In this document: piece by piece, positions 46,368-55,965 of the stretch
Position numbering within the stretch: the first letter of the stretch is position 1
Layout of the letters: each line of letters begins with the position of its first letter
Source: Henningerozyma blattae CBS 6284
Lineage: Eukaryota > Ascomycota > Saccharomycetes > Saccharomycetales > Saccharomycetaceae
Direction: 5' to 3'
Length of the DNA stretch: 64,000 bases
Assembly: GCF_000315915.1 (NCBI RefSeq)
Contig: NC_020187.1
Coordinates: 682,001 to 746,000, forward strand
Position numbers and translations under genes: made by a program
The notes under the pieces: generated by a model
What the model saw: the letters and a program-made list of their open reading frames with translations, nothing else
What the model was told of the DNA's origin: nothing
The model's database searches: none

Positions 46368-48107
46368 ATGGACCAATCAATTAAACAATCTATTATTGAA
46401 AAATACAAGACCAAAGATCAATTAATTCAACAGGGGATATGGAAAGGTGAGATATATAATTATAAATACAAAAATTTGAGCTTTAATAACTTGAGTATCC
46501 GAGGTTGGATTTGGAAAACAATTATATTAAATATAGATAATAATTCCGACAATTATTTTTATGATTCCAATAATATAGATATTTTATTATTAAATGATAA
46601 ATTCAATAATGATGATTTCTTTAGAGTACCTATCATCGATTCTAATGAAGATAACAAGAGTAGTGGCGGTTGTGGTACTAAAAATAGCGATGAGGAAGAT
46701 AGTGATATTCAAAGTCTTCAAATCACTAATAATAGTTGTGCGTCAGCAAAGAAATCTAAAAATGTTGGGAGAGTGCGTTCACTAATTAAAAAGAGAAATT
46801 TAACCAATATTAGACGATTAACTCCCAAGGAAACACCTTTGGGATTTGATAATCAAAATTTAGATGATGGAGACGTGGAAAATAGACAATCGAGCAATCG
46901 AAGTATTGGATTTGAAAAAAAATCACCGCAAAAAAACCAACATCATCATCGTCATACTCGTTCAATTGATAGTACTATGCATAATGGGGAAAATGTGGAA
47001 GAAGAAGATGATGATTATGAAGTAGAAATGTCTTTAAAGGAGACATTGGAGATTATTGATTTAGACTTATCTCGGTTATTATTGGACCCGATATTTTTGG
47101 ATGATAATATCCATGTTCAAATGAGACAATTATTGTATAATTATATTGTATTATTACGGAATGGAGATTTCTCATGGCAAGATAAATCATCATCGTCAGG
47201 TGCTTTTCCTCTTGATAATCCATTAGAAAATTTCAAGAGTAAAAATTATCAACAAGGGTACCATGAGATTTTGGGGTTGATATATTTACAAGTTTACAAG
47301 ACTAGTGTCGACCATGGTTCAGGGAATCTCTCTAGTACGACTGAGTTAGGGTTGAGTAAATTGGAAATGAGAAATGTTTTTGAAATATATATTAAATTAA
47401 TGGAGCAAATAAAGCCAATATTTTACGAAAGGAAACGATTAATTCGTTGGGAAAGGACTCAGTTTCAAAACATTTTACAAAACTGTAATGAAGTTGTGTA
47501 TTCTAAATTATATCCTGCGATTACTAATGTATCTAATAAATCAGGAGCAAAAAATACTAAGACAGGTAATTATTCCAATTTGATTTGGTTAGTTCGATGG
47601 ACAAGATTAATTTTCTTAAGGGAACTGCCCAGAGAAGATGTATTGATCATTTGGGATCATATCTTGACATTCCAATACCCTATCGAAATCTTTATGGCAT
47701 GTTTGATTATTCTATTATTATTGTTGAAATTCAACAAAATCAGTCAAATCGATCCTATTGTAGATAATGATGAGATCTTAGAATTAATGTTACATTACAA
47801 GTTGAACGAAACTGAAGGCGACGGAAGTACAAAGAAGGAGAGTGCAATAAATTGCATAGAGTTGTGTAAGATAGCAGGTAATCTTTCTGAATTATGGTAT
47901 TATGAGAAATACGATGATATGAAATGTATTTGTGATACTTTTTTAAAGATTCAAATGGGGGTAGAGATGAGCCAGTATCGTAAAGAGGAGAAAGCGATTC
48001 AAGAGTTGGAGAAAAGTCAAATCAAGACACATTTGAAGGTGGATCCCAACAGATTGCGCTTAGAAGAAAGGCTGAGATCCCGTGTTCATGAACGGTTGAA
48101 TAAATAA
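46368..48107 (+). CDS. GYP6: TBC-domain Rab GTPase-activating protein, probably Gyp6
   Basis: It should accelerate GTP hydrolysis by a Rab GTPase; Gyp6 acts on Ypt6 in Golgi-endosome traffic. The TBC dual-finger residues are present: Arg236 in IDLDLSR (IxxDxxR motif) and Gln296 in YQQGYHEILG (YxQ motif, Tyr294). LVRWTRLIFLRELPREDVLIIWDHIL is the type of C-terminal TBC block seen in the TBC1D5/Gyp6 branch. Between RGWIWKTIIL (about 45-54) and the Arg finger lies a charged, His-containing insert (about 90-215), explaining 579 residues against 458 in S. cerevisiae. There is no C-terminal membrane anchor, which argues against Gyp8. The symbol comes from overall resemblance and is not certain. Confidence 0.7.
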   Translation: MDQSIKQSIIEKYKTKDQLIQQGIWKGEIYNYKYKNLSFNNLSIRGWIWKTIILNIDNNSDNYFYDSNNIDILLLNDKFNNDDFFRVPIIDSNEDNKSSGGCGTKNSDEEDSDIQSLQITNNSCASAKKSKNVGRVRSLIKKRNLTNIRRLTPKETPLGFDNQNLDDGDVENRQSSNRSIGFEKKSPQKNQHHHRHTRSIDSTMHNGENVEEEDDDYEVEMSLKETLEIIDLDLSRLLLDPIFLDDNIHVQMRQLLYNYIVLLRNGDFSWQDKSSSSGAFPLDNPLENFKSKNYQQGYHEILGLIYLQVYKTSVDHGSGNLSSTTELGLSKLEMRNVFEIYIKLMEQIKPIFYERKRLIRWERTQFQNILQNCNEVVYSKLYPAITNVSNKSGAKNTKTGNYSNLIWLVRWTRLIFLRELPREDVLIIWDHILTFQYPIEIFMACLIILLLLLKFNKISQIDPIVDNDEILELMLHYKLNETEGDGSTKKESAINCIELCKIAGNLSELWYYEKYDDMKCICDTFLKIQMGVEMSQYRKEEKAIQELEKSQIKTHLKVDPNRLRLEERLRSRVHERLNK

Positions 48108-48229
48108 CTAAATGAATCAAATGATAAATAAATGGGTAAATAAAAGTAAAATCGTTATCACGTTTATAGATTATATCAAAGTTAAAATATTATAAAAGTA
48201 AATTATAAAGCAAAATACGTAATTCATAA

Positions 48230-48973
48230 TTATTTCTTACCTTGGTTGGCAACAGCGGCGGCACCAGCGGCAGCAGCTTCTGGGTCCAAGTAGTAAGATG
48301 GCTTAGTTGGCTTCAAGTTGTTGTCCAATTCGAAAACCAATGGGATACCAGTTGGGATGTTCAAGTCAGCAATGTCAGCATCGGAGATACCTTCAATGTG
48401 CTTGACTAAAGCTCTCAAGGAGTTACCGTGAGCAGCAATCATAACAGTCTTACCGGCCAATAAGTCCTTGGCAATAACATCTTCCCAGTATGGCAATAAT
48501 CTGTCAATGACCAATTTCAAAGATTCAGTTTGTGGCAAGACATTTGGATCAACATCGGCGTATCTTTCGTCACCCTTTTGAGAGTATTTGGAGTCAGCAG
48601 CAATAACTGGTGGTGGGACATCGAAGGATCTTCTGTAGGTCTTGAATAATTCTGGACCGTAGTGTTCCAAAGCAACAGCCTTGTCCTTACCTTGTAAATC
48701 ACCGTAGTGTCTTTCGTTTAATCTCCAAGATCTCTTGACTGGGATCCATAATCTGTCGGCCTTAGCTAAAGCAATGTTAGCAGTGTTGATGGCTCTGGTC
48801 AATTTGGAGGTGTATAAAACATCTGGGGCAACGTTATTTTCCTTCAACAATTCACCGGCTCTAGCGGCTTCTTGTTCACCCTTGGCGGATAATTTGACAT
48901 CAACCCAACCGGTGAAAAGGTTTTTTTCGTTCCATTCGGATTGACCGTGTCTAACTAAAACTAACTTTGGCAT
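48230..48973 (-). CDS. GPM1: Phosphoglycerate mutase Gpm1
   Basis: This is a 2,3-bisphosphoglycerate-dependent mutase interconverting 3- and 2-phosphoglycerate in glycolysis. The product is 247 residues, the same as S. cerevisiae Gpm1. It has the phospho-histidine loop VRHGQSEWN (His9, counting Met1), the conserved [12 protein letters not shown], and the second active-site histidine in [10 protein letters not shown]. Codon use is strongly biased to preferred yeast codons (TTG, GGT, AAG, TCC), unlike most neighbours, as expected for a very highly expressed enzyme. The Ala-rich C-terminal tail is intact. The promoter contains a long TA run. Confidence 0.99.
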   Translation of the reverse strand: MPKLVLVRHGQSEWNEKNLFTGWVDVKLSAKGEQEAARAGELLKENNVAPDVLYTSKLTRAINTANIALAKADRLWIPVKRSWRLNERHYGDLQGKDKAVALEHYGPELFKTYRRSFDVPPPVIAADSKYSQKGDERYADVDPNVLPQTESLKLVIDRLLPYWEDVIAKDLLAGKTVMIAAHGNSLRALVKHIEGISDADIADLNIPTGIPLVFELDNNLKPTKPSYYLDPEAAAAGAAAVANQGKK

Positions 48974-49036
48974 TATACTGGTGTGTGTGGAGTTGGGGAG
49001 CTTTTATTTTGGCTCTGTAAAAAAAATATCTGCATA

Positions 49037-49038
<2 letters not shown>

Positions 49039-49072
<34 letters not shown>
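49039..49072. repeat. (TA)17 run in the GPM1 promoter
   Basis: About 17 uninterrupted TA dinucleotides lie 66-99 bp upstream of the GPM1 ATG. The tract can serve as a TATA element and should vary in length between strains. Confidence 0.85.
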
Positions 49073-49075
<3 letters not shown>

Positions 49076-49227
49076 CAATGAAATACTATACAGTACAATG
49101 CAATGCAAAGGTATCTAGAGGAGACCTCATGAATACAAGTTCGTATATGCAAGAACGTAAGCACATTTGCCAGCTCGTGTTGCACCTATCTATCTAATAA
49201 ATAATAGGTATAATGATACATATAATA

Positions 49228-50562
49228 TTATCTAATGTCAGATCTACTAGCATCCTGTATTTCCTCTTTAATCACCAATTCAGCATCCTCTTTTACCTTT
49301 TCAAGCTTGTTCTCGGCATCCTGTTTTTCTTTTTCAGGATTCAAGAATGTGGCTTGAAAATTCTCTGTTTGCCATCTTTCTCGACGATGGATTCCGTGGG
49401 TGCACGGCGGCAGAGCTAGGGTGTCTGGGTGCTCCCATTTTTGTGCCACAAAAGCAGCACGTGACGCACAAAGTTCAGACGACAGACAATTGTCATTCTG
49501 AGTTATTTCTAGGCTCTGATCCATGCACGTGCGCAGTTCTTGATTGTGGCGTAACCCCCAAAGGAATTCGGGATCCACATATAATCTTGAAGGGTCCAAG
49601 GCACTTATCCTTGGGTCTTTGTGGTTTCTGGGTTGTATATCTATAACCTCTAGCCATCTTCTTCCAGGAAGGCATTTGTCTAGGGCAAGGAATTCTGTTT
49701 TCAAGCTTGTATTTGTATTTTCTTTTTTATTGTCTTGTGATGTGGTTGTATCTTGTGATGGACTTGTTTCCTCTAGATCCAAATCCAAGTCAATAGCTTC
49801 TGGGTTATCTTGTTTTGCATGTCTTATGGTGGCTCTATATCGTACATGTAAATGTGCACTTAACCACCAACTAGGTTTCAAATGTGTTAGTAGTGACCAA
49901 TTGATGGGGCTGCCCAGGCAACCCTGGGCCACTTCCTTGGCAAAATAGGGCTTCAGCCGCAGTAACCCTTTTGTATCTCCATATTCTTGATTTGTAACAC
50001 CTGTAGGCCAATCATGACTCAGCATCAAGTCTATACCCAATTCATTTGAAGAACTTAGAGCGAAAAGAGGTCCCGTATCGACATCTCGTACATGGTACAA
50101 ACTCCGTACATGACGGGCCCACCCTTTTTCCTCTAGTTCTTGCCAAGTAGGTCGTGATGTATGTGTATCCCGATTATAATACACACCACTAAGACCACCG
50201 ATTCTTAAGCCTTTATACCAGATGACATTACTATATCCCATGTAATAGACATTGGGGCATAGCCAGCCGCCGAAGGGTAATTGTAAGAGGTGGCGCATAC
50301 TTTCATGGTTACCGCCAATAACCAAGGTTAAGAAAGGTAATTGAACAGGAGGTATATCGTCGTGATAGTAATGTGTGAAATCGCCCATGCGACGAAACTT
50401 GGGCGGTACACTCATCGAATGTAGGTCCTTAGGTGTTCTTATGGATTGGAAATCGCCTAGGATGATTAAGAGATCAATGGGTGTTTTACGGTGTAGTTTG
50501 AGTACTTGGCGAAACACTCGAGTCATTTCACCATGACAGCATCCTTCGATAGCAATACGCAT
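49228..50562 (-). CDS. DBR1: RNA lariat debranching enzyme Dbr1
   Basis: This enzyme hydrolyses the 2'-5' bond of excised intron lariats. The metallophosphoesterase motifs are in order: GCCHGEM at the N-terminus (the Cys/His variant typical of Dbr1), GDFQ, GGNHES, SHDWP and AHLHVR. The length is 444 residues against 405 in S. cerevisiae. The extra part is a C-terminal Glu/Lys-rich tail plus a loop (about 275-295) of Ser/Thr/Asn/Asp. GGLSGVYYNRD and WLCPNVYYMGYS also match the family. It shares a short divergent promoter (255 bp) with AVT3, and its stop lies only 254 bp from the GPM1 start. Confidence 0.98.
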   Translation of the reverse strand: MRIAIEGCCHGEMTRVFRQVLKLHRKTPIDLLIILGDFQSIRTPKDLHSMSVPPKFRRMGDFTHYYHDDIPPVQLPFLTLVIGGNHESMRHLLQLPFGGWLCPNVYYMGYSNVIWYKGLRIGGLSGVYYNRDTHTSRPTWQELEEKGWARHVRSLYHVRDVDTGPLFALSSSNELGIDLMLSHDWPTGVTNQEYGDTKGLLRLKPYFAKEVAQGCLGSPINWSLLTHLKPSWWLSAHLHVRYRATIRHAKQDNPEAIDLDLDLEETSPSQDTTTSQDNKKENTNTSLKTEFLALDKCLPGRRWLEVIDIQPRNHKDPRISALDPSRLYVDPEFLWGLRHNQELRTCMDQSLEITQNDNCLSSELCASRAAFVAQKWEHPDTLALPPCTHGIHRRERWQTENFQATFLNPEKEKQDAENKLEKVKEDAELVIKEEIQDASRSDIR

Positions 50563-50817
50563 CGTCTTGTACTGTTGCTTTTGCCTTTACTCTTGCTCTT
50601 ACTATTGTCATGGCATTTCTTTTTTTTTAAATTTCTCAAATCTCGCTTTTTTTCAATGTTATAATAACATCCGATCAATTCGCATCTATTTTGCCTACAT
50701 TCTTTAACATATATATCTATACCTATATATATATATATATACATATATTCTTATTTCCTTGTTAATATTCGTATTCATATACAAACAAACAAATGTATTA
50801 AATAAGTATACACTAAA

Positions 50818-52389
50818 ATGTCCTCTGTTAAACCAAGAATACAACGTTCTCATAGTATCTCAGGAGTATCTATCGCTTCGTCAGCCATATCCACTCATAC
50901 TCAGGATGACTTAGAGGAAACCACTCCCCTGATGACTCATCAAGAAATACGGGCTCCCGGCGGGTTCCGTAGATCTTTTATCCTACATAGATATTCGATA
51001 GATCACCAAGATGTATCGAATCCAGATATTGAGTCACTAAGAAATAGGTTGCCCCGTTTCAAAACGAACAAACAACAATTTGATGAATATTTGTTCCAAT
51101 TATACGGTCATTTCGCAGGTCAAGATTTGTCAGAATCCGATAACGAAGAAGAACAAGAATTAGAACCCACTCCACCTTCATCCCAGCATAACAAATCTTC
51201 CACCACAAAGGCTATTTTATTGCTTTTAAAATCATTTATCGGTACAGGTGTATTATTTCTACCAAAGGCCTTTAGCAACGGTGGATACGTCTTTAGTCTC
51301 GTATCTTTAATCATATGTTCCCTTATATCATACTACTGTTTTATTCTTTTATTAGATACCAAATCAAAATTAAACGTAAATGGGTATGGTGATTTGGGTT
51401 TGACTCTTTACGGTTCCATCTTACAAAAATCAATCTTACTCTCCATTGTACTATCACAGCTAGGGTTTGCTGCTGCATATAACGTCTTTACAGCGACAAA
51501 TTTACACTCTCTCTCAACAAGTCTCATCACAAATCCTCCAGATTTTATAACAATCCCATTTTGTATCCTTCTCCAAACTTTCCTATTTATACCTTTATCT
51601 TTCACAAGAAATATTACAAAATTAAGCAGTACAGCCCTTATCGCAGATCTCTTCATCTTTATCGGACTTATCTATTTGTACTACTATCCAATCAAAATCA
51701 TCGCTACCAAAGGTCCAGATTGGCAAACAATGACTCCATTTAATACCAAAGATTGGTCATTATTCATAGGTACTGCAATCTTTACTTACGAAGGCATTGG
51801 TTTGCTTATCCCTATTCAAGAATCTATGAAATCACCTCATCATTTCAAAAAATCTTTGATATTGGTTCTTGTCATAATCACATTGGTTTTCATAACTATC
51901 GGATTATTAGGTTATTCCGCTTTCGGATCTAATGTAGATACGGTCCTTTTACAAAACTTCCCTCAGGATAACCCTTGTACTTCTTTAGTTCAACTCCTTT
52001 ACTCTTTGGCAATTTTATTATCTACTCCGTTACAATTATTCCCAGCCATCAAGATTTTAGAAAATTGGATCTTCTCTAAAGATGCTTCAGGGAAATATAA
52101 TCATTCTATTAAATGGGCCAAGAATTATTTCAGATCCACTATTGTCATTTTAACTTCACTAATATCATACCTAGGTGCCAACGATTTAAACAAATTTGTA
52201 GCACTCGTAGGTTCATTTGCTTGTATCCCCCTCATATACGTGTACCCACCTTTACTTCATTACAAAGCTACTCAATTGGATAATACTTTTACTTGGAAAA
52301 CTTTATTGGCAGATTTTAGTCTATTAACTTTTGGTATTATTACAATGATATATACGTCTTTACAAACAATTATCCTTTGGGGAGAATAA
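50818..52389 (+). CDS. AVT3: Vacuolar amino-acid exporter Avt3
   Basis: This member of the amino acid/auxin permease family exports neutral amino acids from the vacuole. A cytosolic N-terminus of about 130 residues, with a probable acidic sorting region (SESDNEEEQELEP), is followed by about eleven membrane helices. Conserved motifs are LLLKSFIGTGVLFLPKAFSNGG at the first helix (its KSFIGTGVLFLPKAF core), FTYEGIGLLIPIQESM, and GYSAFGSNVD. It has 523 residues against 692 for Avt3 and 713 for Avt4, the missing part being N-terminal. Its position before RPT1 matches AVT3 synteny. The short N-terminus may alter regulation. Confidence 0.92.
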   Translation: MSSVKPRIQRSHSISGVSIASSAISTHTQDDLEETTPLMTHQEIRAPGGFRRSFILHRYSIDHQDVSNPDIESLRNRLPRFKTNKQQFDEYLFQLYGHFAGQDLSESDNEEEQELEPTPPSSQHNKSSTTKAILLLLKSFIGTGVLFLPKAFSNGGYVFSLVSLIICSLISYYCFILLLDTKSKLNVNGYGDLGLTLYGSILQKSILLSIVLSQLGFAAAYNVFTATNLHSLSTSLITNPPDFITIPFCILLQTFLFIPLSFTRNITKLSSTALIADLFIFIGLIYLYYYPIKIIATKGPDWQTMTPFNTKDWSLFIGTAIFTYEGIGLLIPIQESMKSPHHFKKSLILVLVIITLVFITIGLLGYSAFGSNVDTVLLQNFPQDNPCTSLVQLLYSLAILLSTPLQLFPAIKILENWIFSKDASGKYNHSIKWAKNYFRSTIVILTSLISYLGANDLNKFVALVGSFACIPLIYVYPPLLHYKATQLDNTFTWKTLLADFSLLTFGIITMIYTSLQTIILWGE

Positions 52390-52560
52390 TCAAAACGCAT
52401 ATCACATCACATTTAAAATCTCATATTGTTTATCTAATTACATTTTATATATTCATATAACTCGCTTATTTAAACTTATTAAAATAAAAATGATTTACGA
52501 CTGTGTTATTCATTACTCTCATCGCATTGGTGTCAGATCTTGTTAATTTGTGACGCGGGG

Positions 52561-52567
52561 CGGGTAA
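52561..52567 (+). promoter_or_regulatory. Reb1-like site CGGGTAA
   Basis: An exact Reb1 core in a locally G/C-rich stretch, 295 bp before the RPT1 ATG and 8 bp from the PACE element. Confidence 0.55.
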
Positions 52568-52575
52568 GATTTCAT

Positions 52576-52584
52576 TTTGCCACC
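52576..52584 (-). promoter_or_regulatory. PACE element (Rpn4 site) for RPT1
   Basis: The minus strand reads GGTGGCAAA exactly, the binding site of the proteasome regulator Rpn4. It lies 278 bp upstream of the RPT1 start, as expected for a proteasome subunit gene. Binding is inferred. Confidence 0.75.
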
Positions 52585-52861
52585 GAGTATCTTATTTCAA
52601 AAAATATATATAAAATACAATATCTATAATTACATATTATTAATACAATAAAAAAAAATAAAAAACAGTGTACATACTTTCACTTTATTAATTGAGTGAT
52701 CCTCCACCTGCTAGAATTCATTTATATATTTATTATAACCATACAAATACAAACCTGTATTTCCATATTTGAATTTGCTCCTAAAAATTAATTTAAAAAA
52801 TAAAAATAATTAATAAAATTTAAAAAAATAATAATAATCATACATTTAAACATTCTTGAAA

Positions 52862-54268
52862 ATGGCGCCAAAAGAAGATTGGGATAAATATAAAGCTCCT
52901 ATTGAAGATGATAAAACTACCGTAGATGAGAAAATTACACCTTTATCAGAAGGTGATATTCAAGTTTTAAAAACTTATGGTGCTGCCCCTTGTGCAGGAA
53001 AATTAAAGCAAACTGAAAAAGATTTAAAAGAAATTAGAAAAAGAATTAAAGAAAAAGGTGGTGTTAAAGAATCAGATACTGGTTTAGCTCCATCTCATTT
53101 ATGGGATATCATGGGTGATAGACAAAGATTAAGTTCAGAACATCCTCTTCAAGTAGCAAGATGTACAAAGATCATTAAAGCTAATTCAGATTTGGAAAAT
53201 TCAAATTCAATGGATAATAACTCTACAAATAATACTCCTCTAGATGATACAAACCATAATAATAATATCGATGAAGATAACGATGAAGATGCCAAATATG
53301 TCATTAATCTGAAACAAATTGCTAAATTCGTAGTAGGGTTAGGTGAACGTGTTTCACCAACTGATATTGAAGAAGGTATGAGAGTAGGTGTGGATAGATC
53401 TAAATATCATATTGAATTACCTTTACCTCCAAGAATTGACCCCTCAGTGACAATGATGACTGTGGAGGAAAAGCCAGATGTCACATATACTGATGTTGGT
53501 GGTTGTAAAGATCAAATTGAAAAATTAAGAGAAGTTGTAGAATTACCTCTATTATCCCCAGAAAGATTCGCCACTTTAGGTATTGATCCACCAAAGGGTA
53601 TATTACTATATGGTCCACCTGGTACTGGTAAAACATTATGTGCTAGAGCAGTAGCAAATAGAACAGATGCAACTTTTATTAGAGTCATTGGCTCAGAATT
53701 AGTACAAAAATATGTAGGGGAAGGTGCCAGAATGGTTAGAGAATTGTTTGAAATGGCAAGAACGAAAAAGGCATGTATTATATTCTTTGATGAAGTAGAT
53801 GCTATTGGTGGTGCTCGTTTTGATGATGGTGCAGGTGGTGATAATGAAGTTCAAAGAACTATGTTAGAATTGATTACTCAATTGGATGGTTTTGATCCTC
53901 GTGGGAATATCAAAGTTATGTTTGCAACAAATAGACCAAACACATTAGATCCAGCTCTTTTAAGACCAGGTAGAATTGATCGTAAAGTAGAATTCTCTTT
54001 ACCAGATTTAGAAGGTCGTGCAAATATATTCCGTATTCATTCTAAATCAATGAGTGTGGAACGTGGTATAAGATGGGAATTGATATCAAGATTATGTCCA
54101 AACTCGACTGGTGCCGAATTAAGATCAGTTTGTACAGAAGCTGGTATGTTTGCTATTAGAGCAAGAAGAAAAGTAGCTTCAGAAAAAGATTTCCTACAAG
54201 CAGTGGAAAAGGTTATTAATGGTTATAAGAAATTTAGTTCTACATCACGTTATATGCAATATAATTGA
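52862..54268 (+). CDS. RPT1: 26S proteasome regulatory ATPase Rpt1
   Basis: Rpt1 is one of six AAA ATPases of the 19S base that unfold ubiquitinated proteins. I place the start at the ATG at 52862 ([13 protein letters not shown]), matching the S. cerevisiae N-terminus MPPKEDW. An upstream TTG at 52856 should not be used. The product has 468 residues against 467. The Walker A GPPGTGKT and the Walker [13 protein letters not shown] are present, followed by [16 protein letters not shown] and the C-terminus SRYMQYN. An Asn/Asp-rich insert lies near residues 114-145, as in S. cerevisiae. The promoter PACE site indicates Rpn4 control. Confidence 0.98.
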   Translation: MAPKEDWDKYKAPIEDDKTTVDEKITPLSEGDIQVLKTYGAAPCAGKLKQTEKDLKEIRKRIKEKGGVKESDTGLAPSHLWDIMGDRQRLSSEHPLQVARCTKIIKANSDLENSNSMDNNSTNNTPLDDTNHNNNIDEDNDEDAKYVINLKQIAKFVVGLGERVSPTDIEEGMRVGVDRSKYHIELPLPPRIDPSVTMMTVEEKPDVTYTDVGGCKDQIEKLREVVELPLLSPERFATLGIDPPKGILLYGPPGTGKTLCARAVANRTDATFIRVIGSELVQKYVGEGARMVRELFEMARTKKACIIFFDEVDAIGGARFDDGAGGDNEVQRTMLELITQLDGFDPRGNIKVMFATNRPNTLDPALLRPGRIDRKVEFSLPDLEGRANIFRIHSKSMSVERGIRWELISRLCPNSTGAELRSVCTEAGMFAIRARRKVASEKDFLQAVEKVINGYKKFSSTSRYMQYN

Positions 54269-54983
54269 TCTATTTTAATTTCTCCACATCTCTATTTTGC
54301 ATAAACAAAAACCCTAAAAAGTTATTAAAAAAAAAAAAAAAAAGATGAATTAAATTTTAAATAGGGAGGGATCCAGAGTATTTTGATAATAATGATTATA
54401 TACAAAAAATAAATAAAAAAACAACATTAATTCTAATATTATAAATTTTCATCATGATCATTTCTTTTATGAAATACACAGAGTTACATCTATTCATATG
54501 TAGGTATAGCCTACTTGATTTATCGATCTTATTTAGTTTAGTGTATGTACAATATTCAGGAAAAAATTATATATCAGATGTATATAGTAATAAAAACAAA
54601 TAAGAAATTGAATTAAAAGTGGAGGAAAAATGGAATCAAAAATAGAGAAGAAATGAATTAAAGATCACTGTTTAAAATGCATTAAAAGTTTTTTTAAGGT
54701 TGCTTTTTTTAAAATAACTTAAAAATACAACTTTTTTAAGTATTGTTTTGAAAAGTAATATTTTGGTTTTTCTAAAAAAATTTCTTTTTTTTAAAAAGTA
54801 TTATACAATTTTGAAATGAAAAAATGACATGTAGATATTATATATTGTAATTGTTTATTAGTAATATCAACTTTATTTGAATTTTGAACGTAAACAATCA
54901 ATCCTGTAAATTTAGTAAAGTTTTGTTTATTCAAAAAATGACGTCTCAGATAATATGCATCTGGATATGATGTGCTAATCAGT
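54269..54983. other. RPT1-RPC25 convergent gap
   Basis: 715 bp between convergent genes, rich in A and T homopolymers. A Tbf1-type AACCCTAA occurs at 54310-54317, 42 bp past the RPT1 stop. No gene or paired snoRNA boxes were recognised. Confidence 0.45.
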
Positions 54984-55601
54984 TTATTCCCACCAACTAA
55001 TCAGACCCATACCATCAGTTTGACAACTTCCTAACAGAGCATAAGCTGGAGGTTTTTCTACTTTAGGTTGTTCTTCATCATTTTGAGCTTGTTCTTCTAA
55101 TTCTTTTTCTTTTGGGGATTTTGGTTTAACATCAAGAAAAACTTCTTTTTCTACTCTAAATCTTATCTTTTCATTAATATCGAAATATAATTTTGTTTCT
55201 TCATCCATTGGCCATACCCATGCATTATCTTCTGGAGCAAAATAGCACCCTTCGAATAACATATTTTTAGGAATGAAAATATCACTAAATGCACCCGATA
55301 AAGACACTTTAATCCCTTCATTCGTACATTCAGCAATCCAACCAGTTATAATTTCACCAACAAAAGGTTTAAAAATAATAGCTCTAAATGTAACGTTAAT
55401 GTAAGAACCACCATCACCAGGTTTCAATTGACCTTGATCAACTTCCAATAAATCATAAATTGTTACACATAAACCAATACGTGGTACAATTTTATTAGCA
55501 TACCGTTTATTTAATTGATGCATGATTGCAGATATAGAGTCTCTGTGGAATTGATCAGGTGGGATTCGTACTAAATCACTTATTTTTGAAAGAATGAACA
55601 T
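54984..55601 (-). CDS. RPC25: RNA polymerase III subunit Rpc25
   Basis: Rpc25 with Rpc17 forms the Pol III stalk, the counterpart of Rpb7/Rpb4, needed for initiation at tRNA and 5S genes. The 205-residue product (212 in S. cerevisiae) has the Rpb7-like N-terminal domain (SDLVRIPPDQF; LNKRYANKIVPRIGLCVTIYD) and then an S1-type fold from about residue 80 (FVGEIITGWI). A Glu/Lys-rich insert precedes the conserved end LGSCQTDGMGLISWW. It shares a 364-bp divergent promoter with LTV1 that contains PAC and RRPE motifs, as is common for Pol I/III subunit genes. Confidence 0.97.
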   Translation of the reverse strand: MFILSKISDLVRIPPDQFHRDSISAIMHQLNKRYANKIVPRIGLCVTIYDLLEVDQGQLKPGDGGSYINVTFRAIIFKPFVGEIITGWIAECTNEGIKVSLSGAFSDIFIPKNMLFEGCYFAPEDNAWVWPMDEETKLYFDINEKIRFRVEKEVFLDVKPKSPKEKELEEQAQNDEEQPKVEKPPAYALLGSCQTDGMGLISWWE

Positions 55602-55965
55602 TTTATTTTTTTGATTGTTGTATAATTGTTGATAGATATACGAATAATTTAAATGAGATAAATAAAGATAACAAATTAAGTTATCCTAATATATATATCT
55701 CAATTCTCTATGTATTTATTCTATTCTTTTTGATTTTATTTTCATTTTAATATTTAAACTTTTCAATATTTTTAATCTCATCATTTAGTTATAATTTTCT
55801 AAATGCCGTATGAAATGATTGAAAATTTTACGAATATCGATGAGCTAAAAAAAAAAAAATTAGAAAACATGAATTTACAAAACATACAATTTAAGGTTTA
55901 TTTATTAAAAGCTCGAATAAAAAAAAAGAAGTACTACAGAATAAGATTCTTGAACATAAAGTGAT
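55602..55965. promoter_or_regulatory. Divergent RPC25-LTV1 promoter
   Basis: A 364-bp interval with an RRPE-like TGAAAATTTT (55820-55829) and a PAC element (55837-55846) seven bases apart, followed by a long A run. It is suited to joint control of Pol III and ribosome-assembly genes. Confidence 0.7.
55820..55846 (+). promoter_or_regulatory. RRPE plus PAC ribosome-biogenesis module
   Basis: TGAAAATTTT (RRPE-type, bound by Stb3) is followed by TCGATGAGCT (PAC, bound by Dot6/Tod6). The pair, about 120-145 bp before LTV1 and 220-245 bp before RPC25, is the classical ribosome-biogenesis promoter pair in yeasts. Confidence 0.72.

Larger units (their letters stand above)
52390..52861. promoter_or_regulatory. 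RPT1 promoter region
   Basis: The 472-bp interval between AVT3 and RPT1 carries a Reb1 core (52561-52567) and, 8 bp further, a PACE element on the minus strand (52576-52584). AT-rich DNA and an A-rich leader follow up to the ATG at 52862. Confidence 0.7.

Noticed and set aside
49390..49410. CACCC-type word in the DBR1 coding end as a Rap1 site for GPM1
   Set aside because: It matches only part of the Rap1 consensus and lies inside coding sequence.
52856..52861. TTG at 52856 as the RPT1 start
   Set aside because: The ATG at 52862 gives the conserved N-terminus and is the normal initiation codon.
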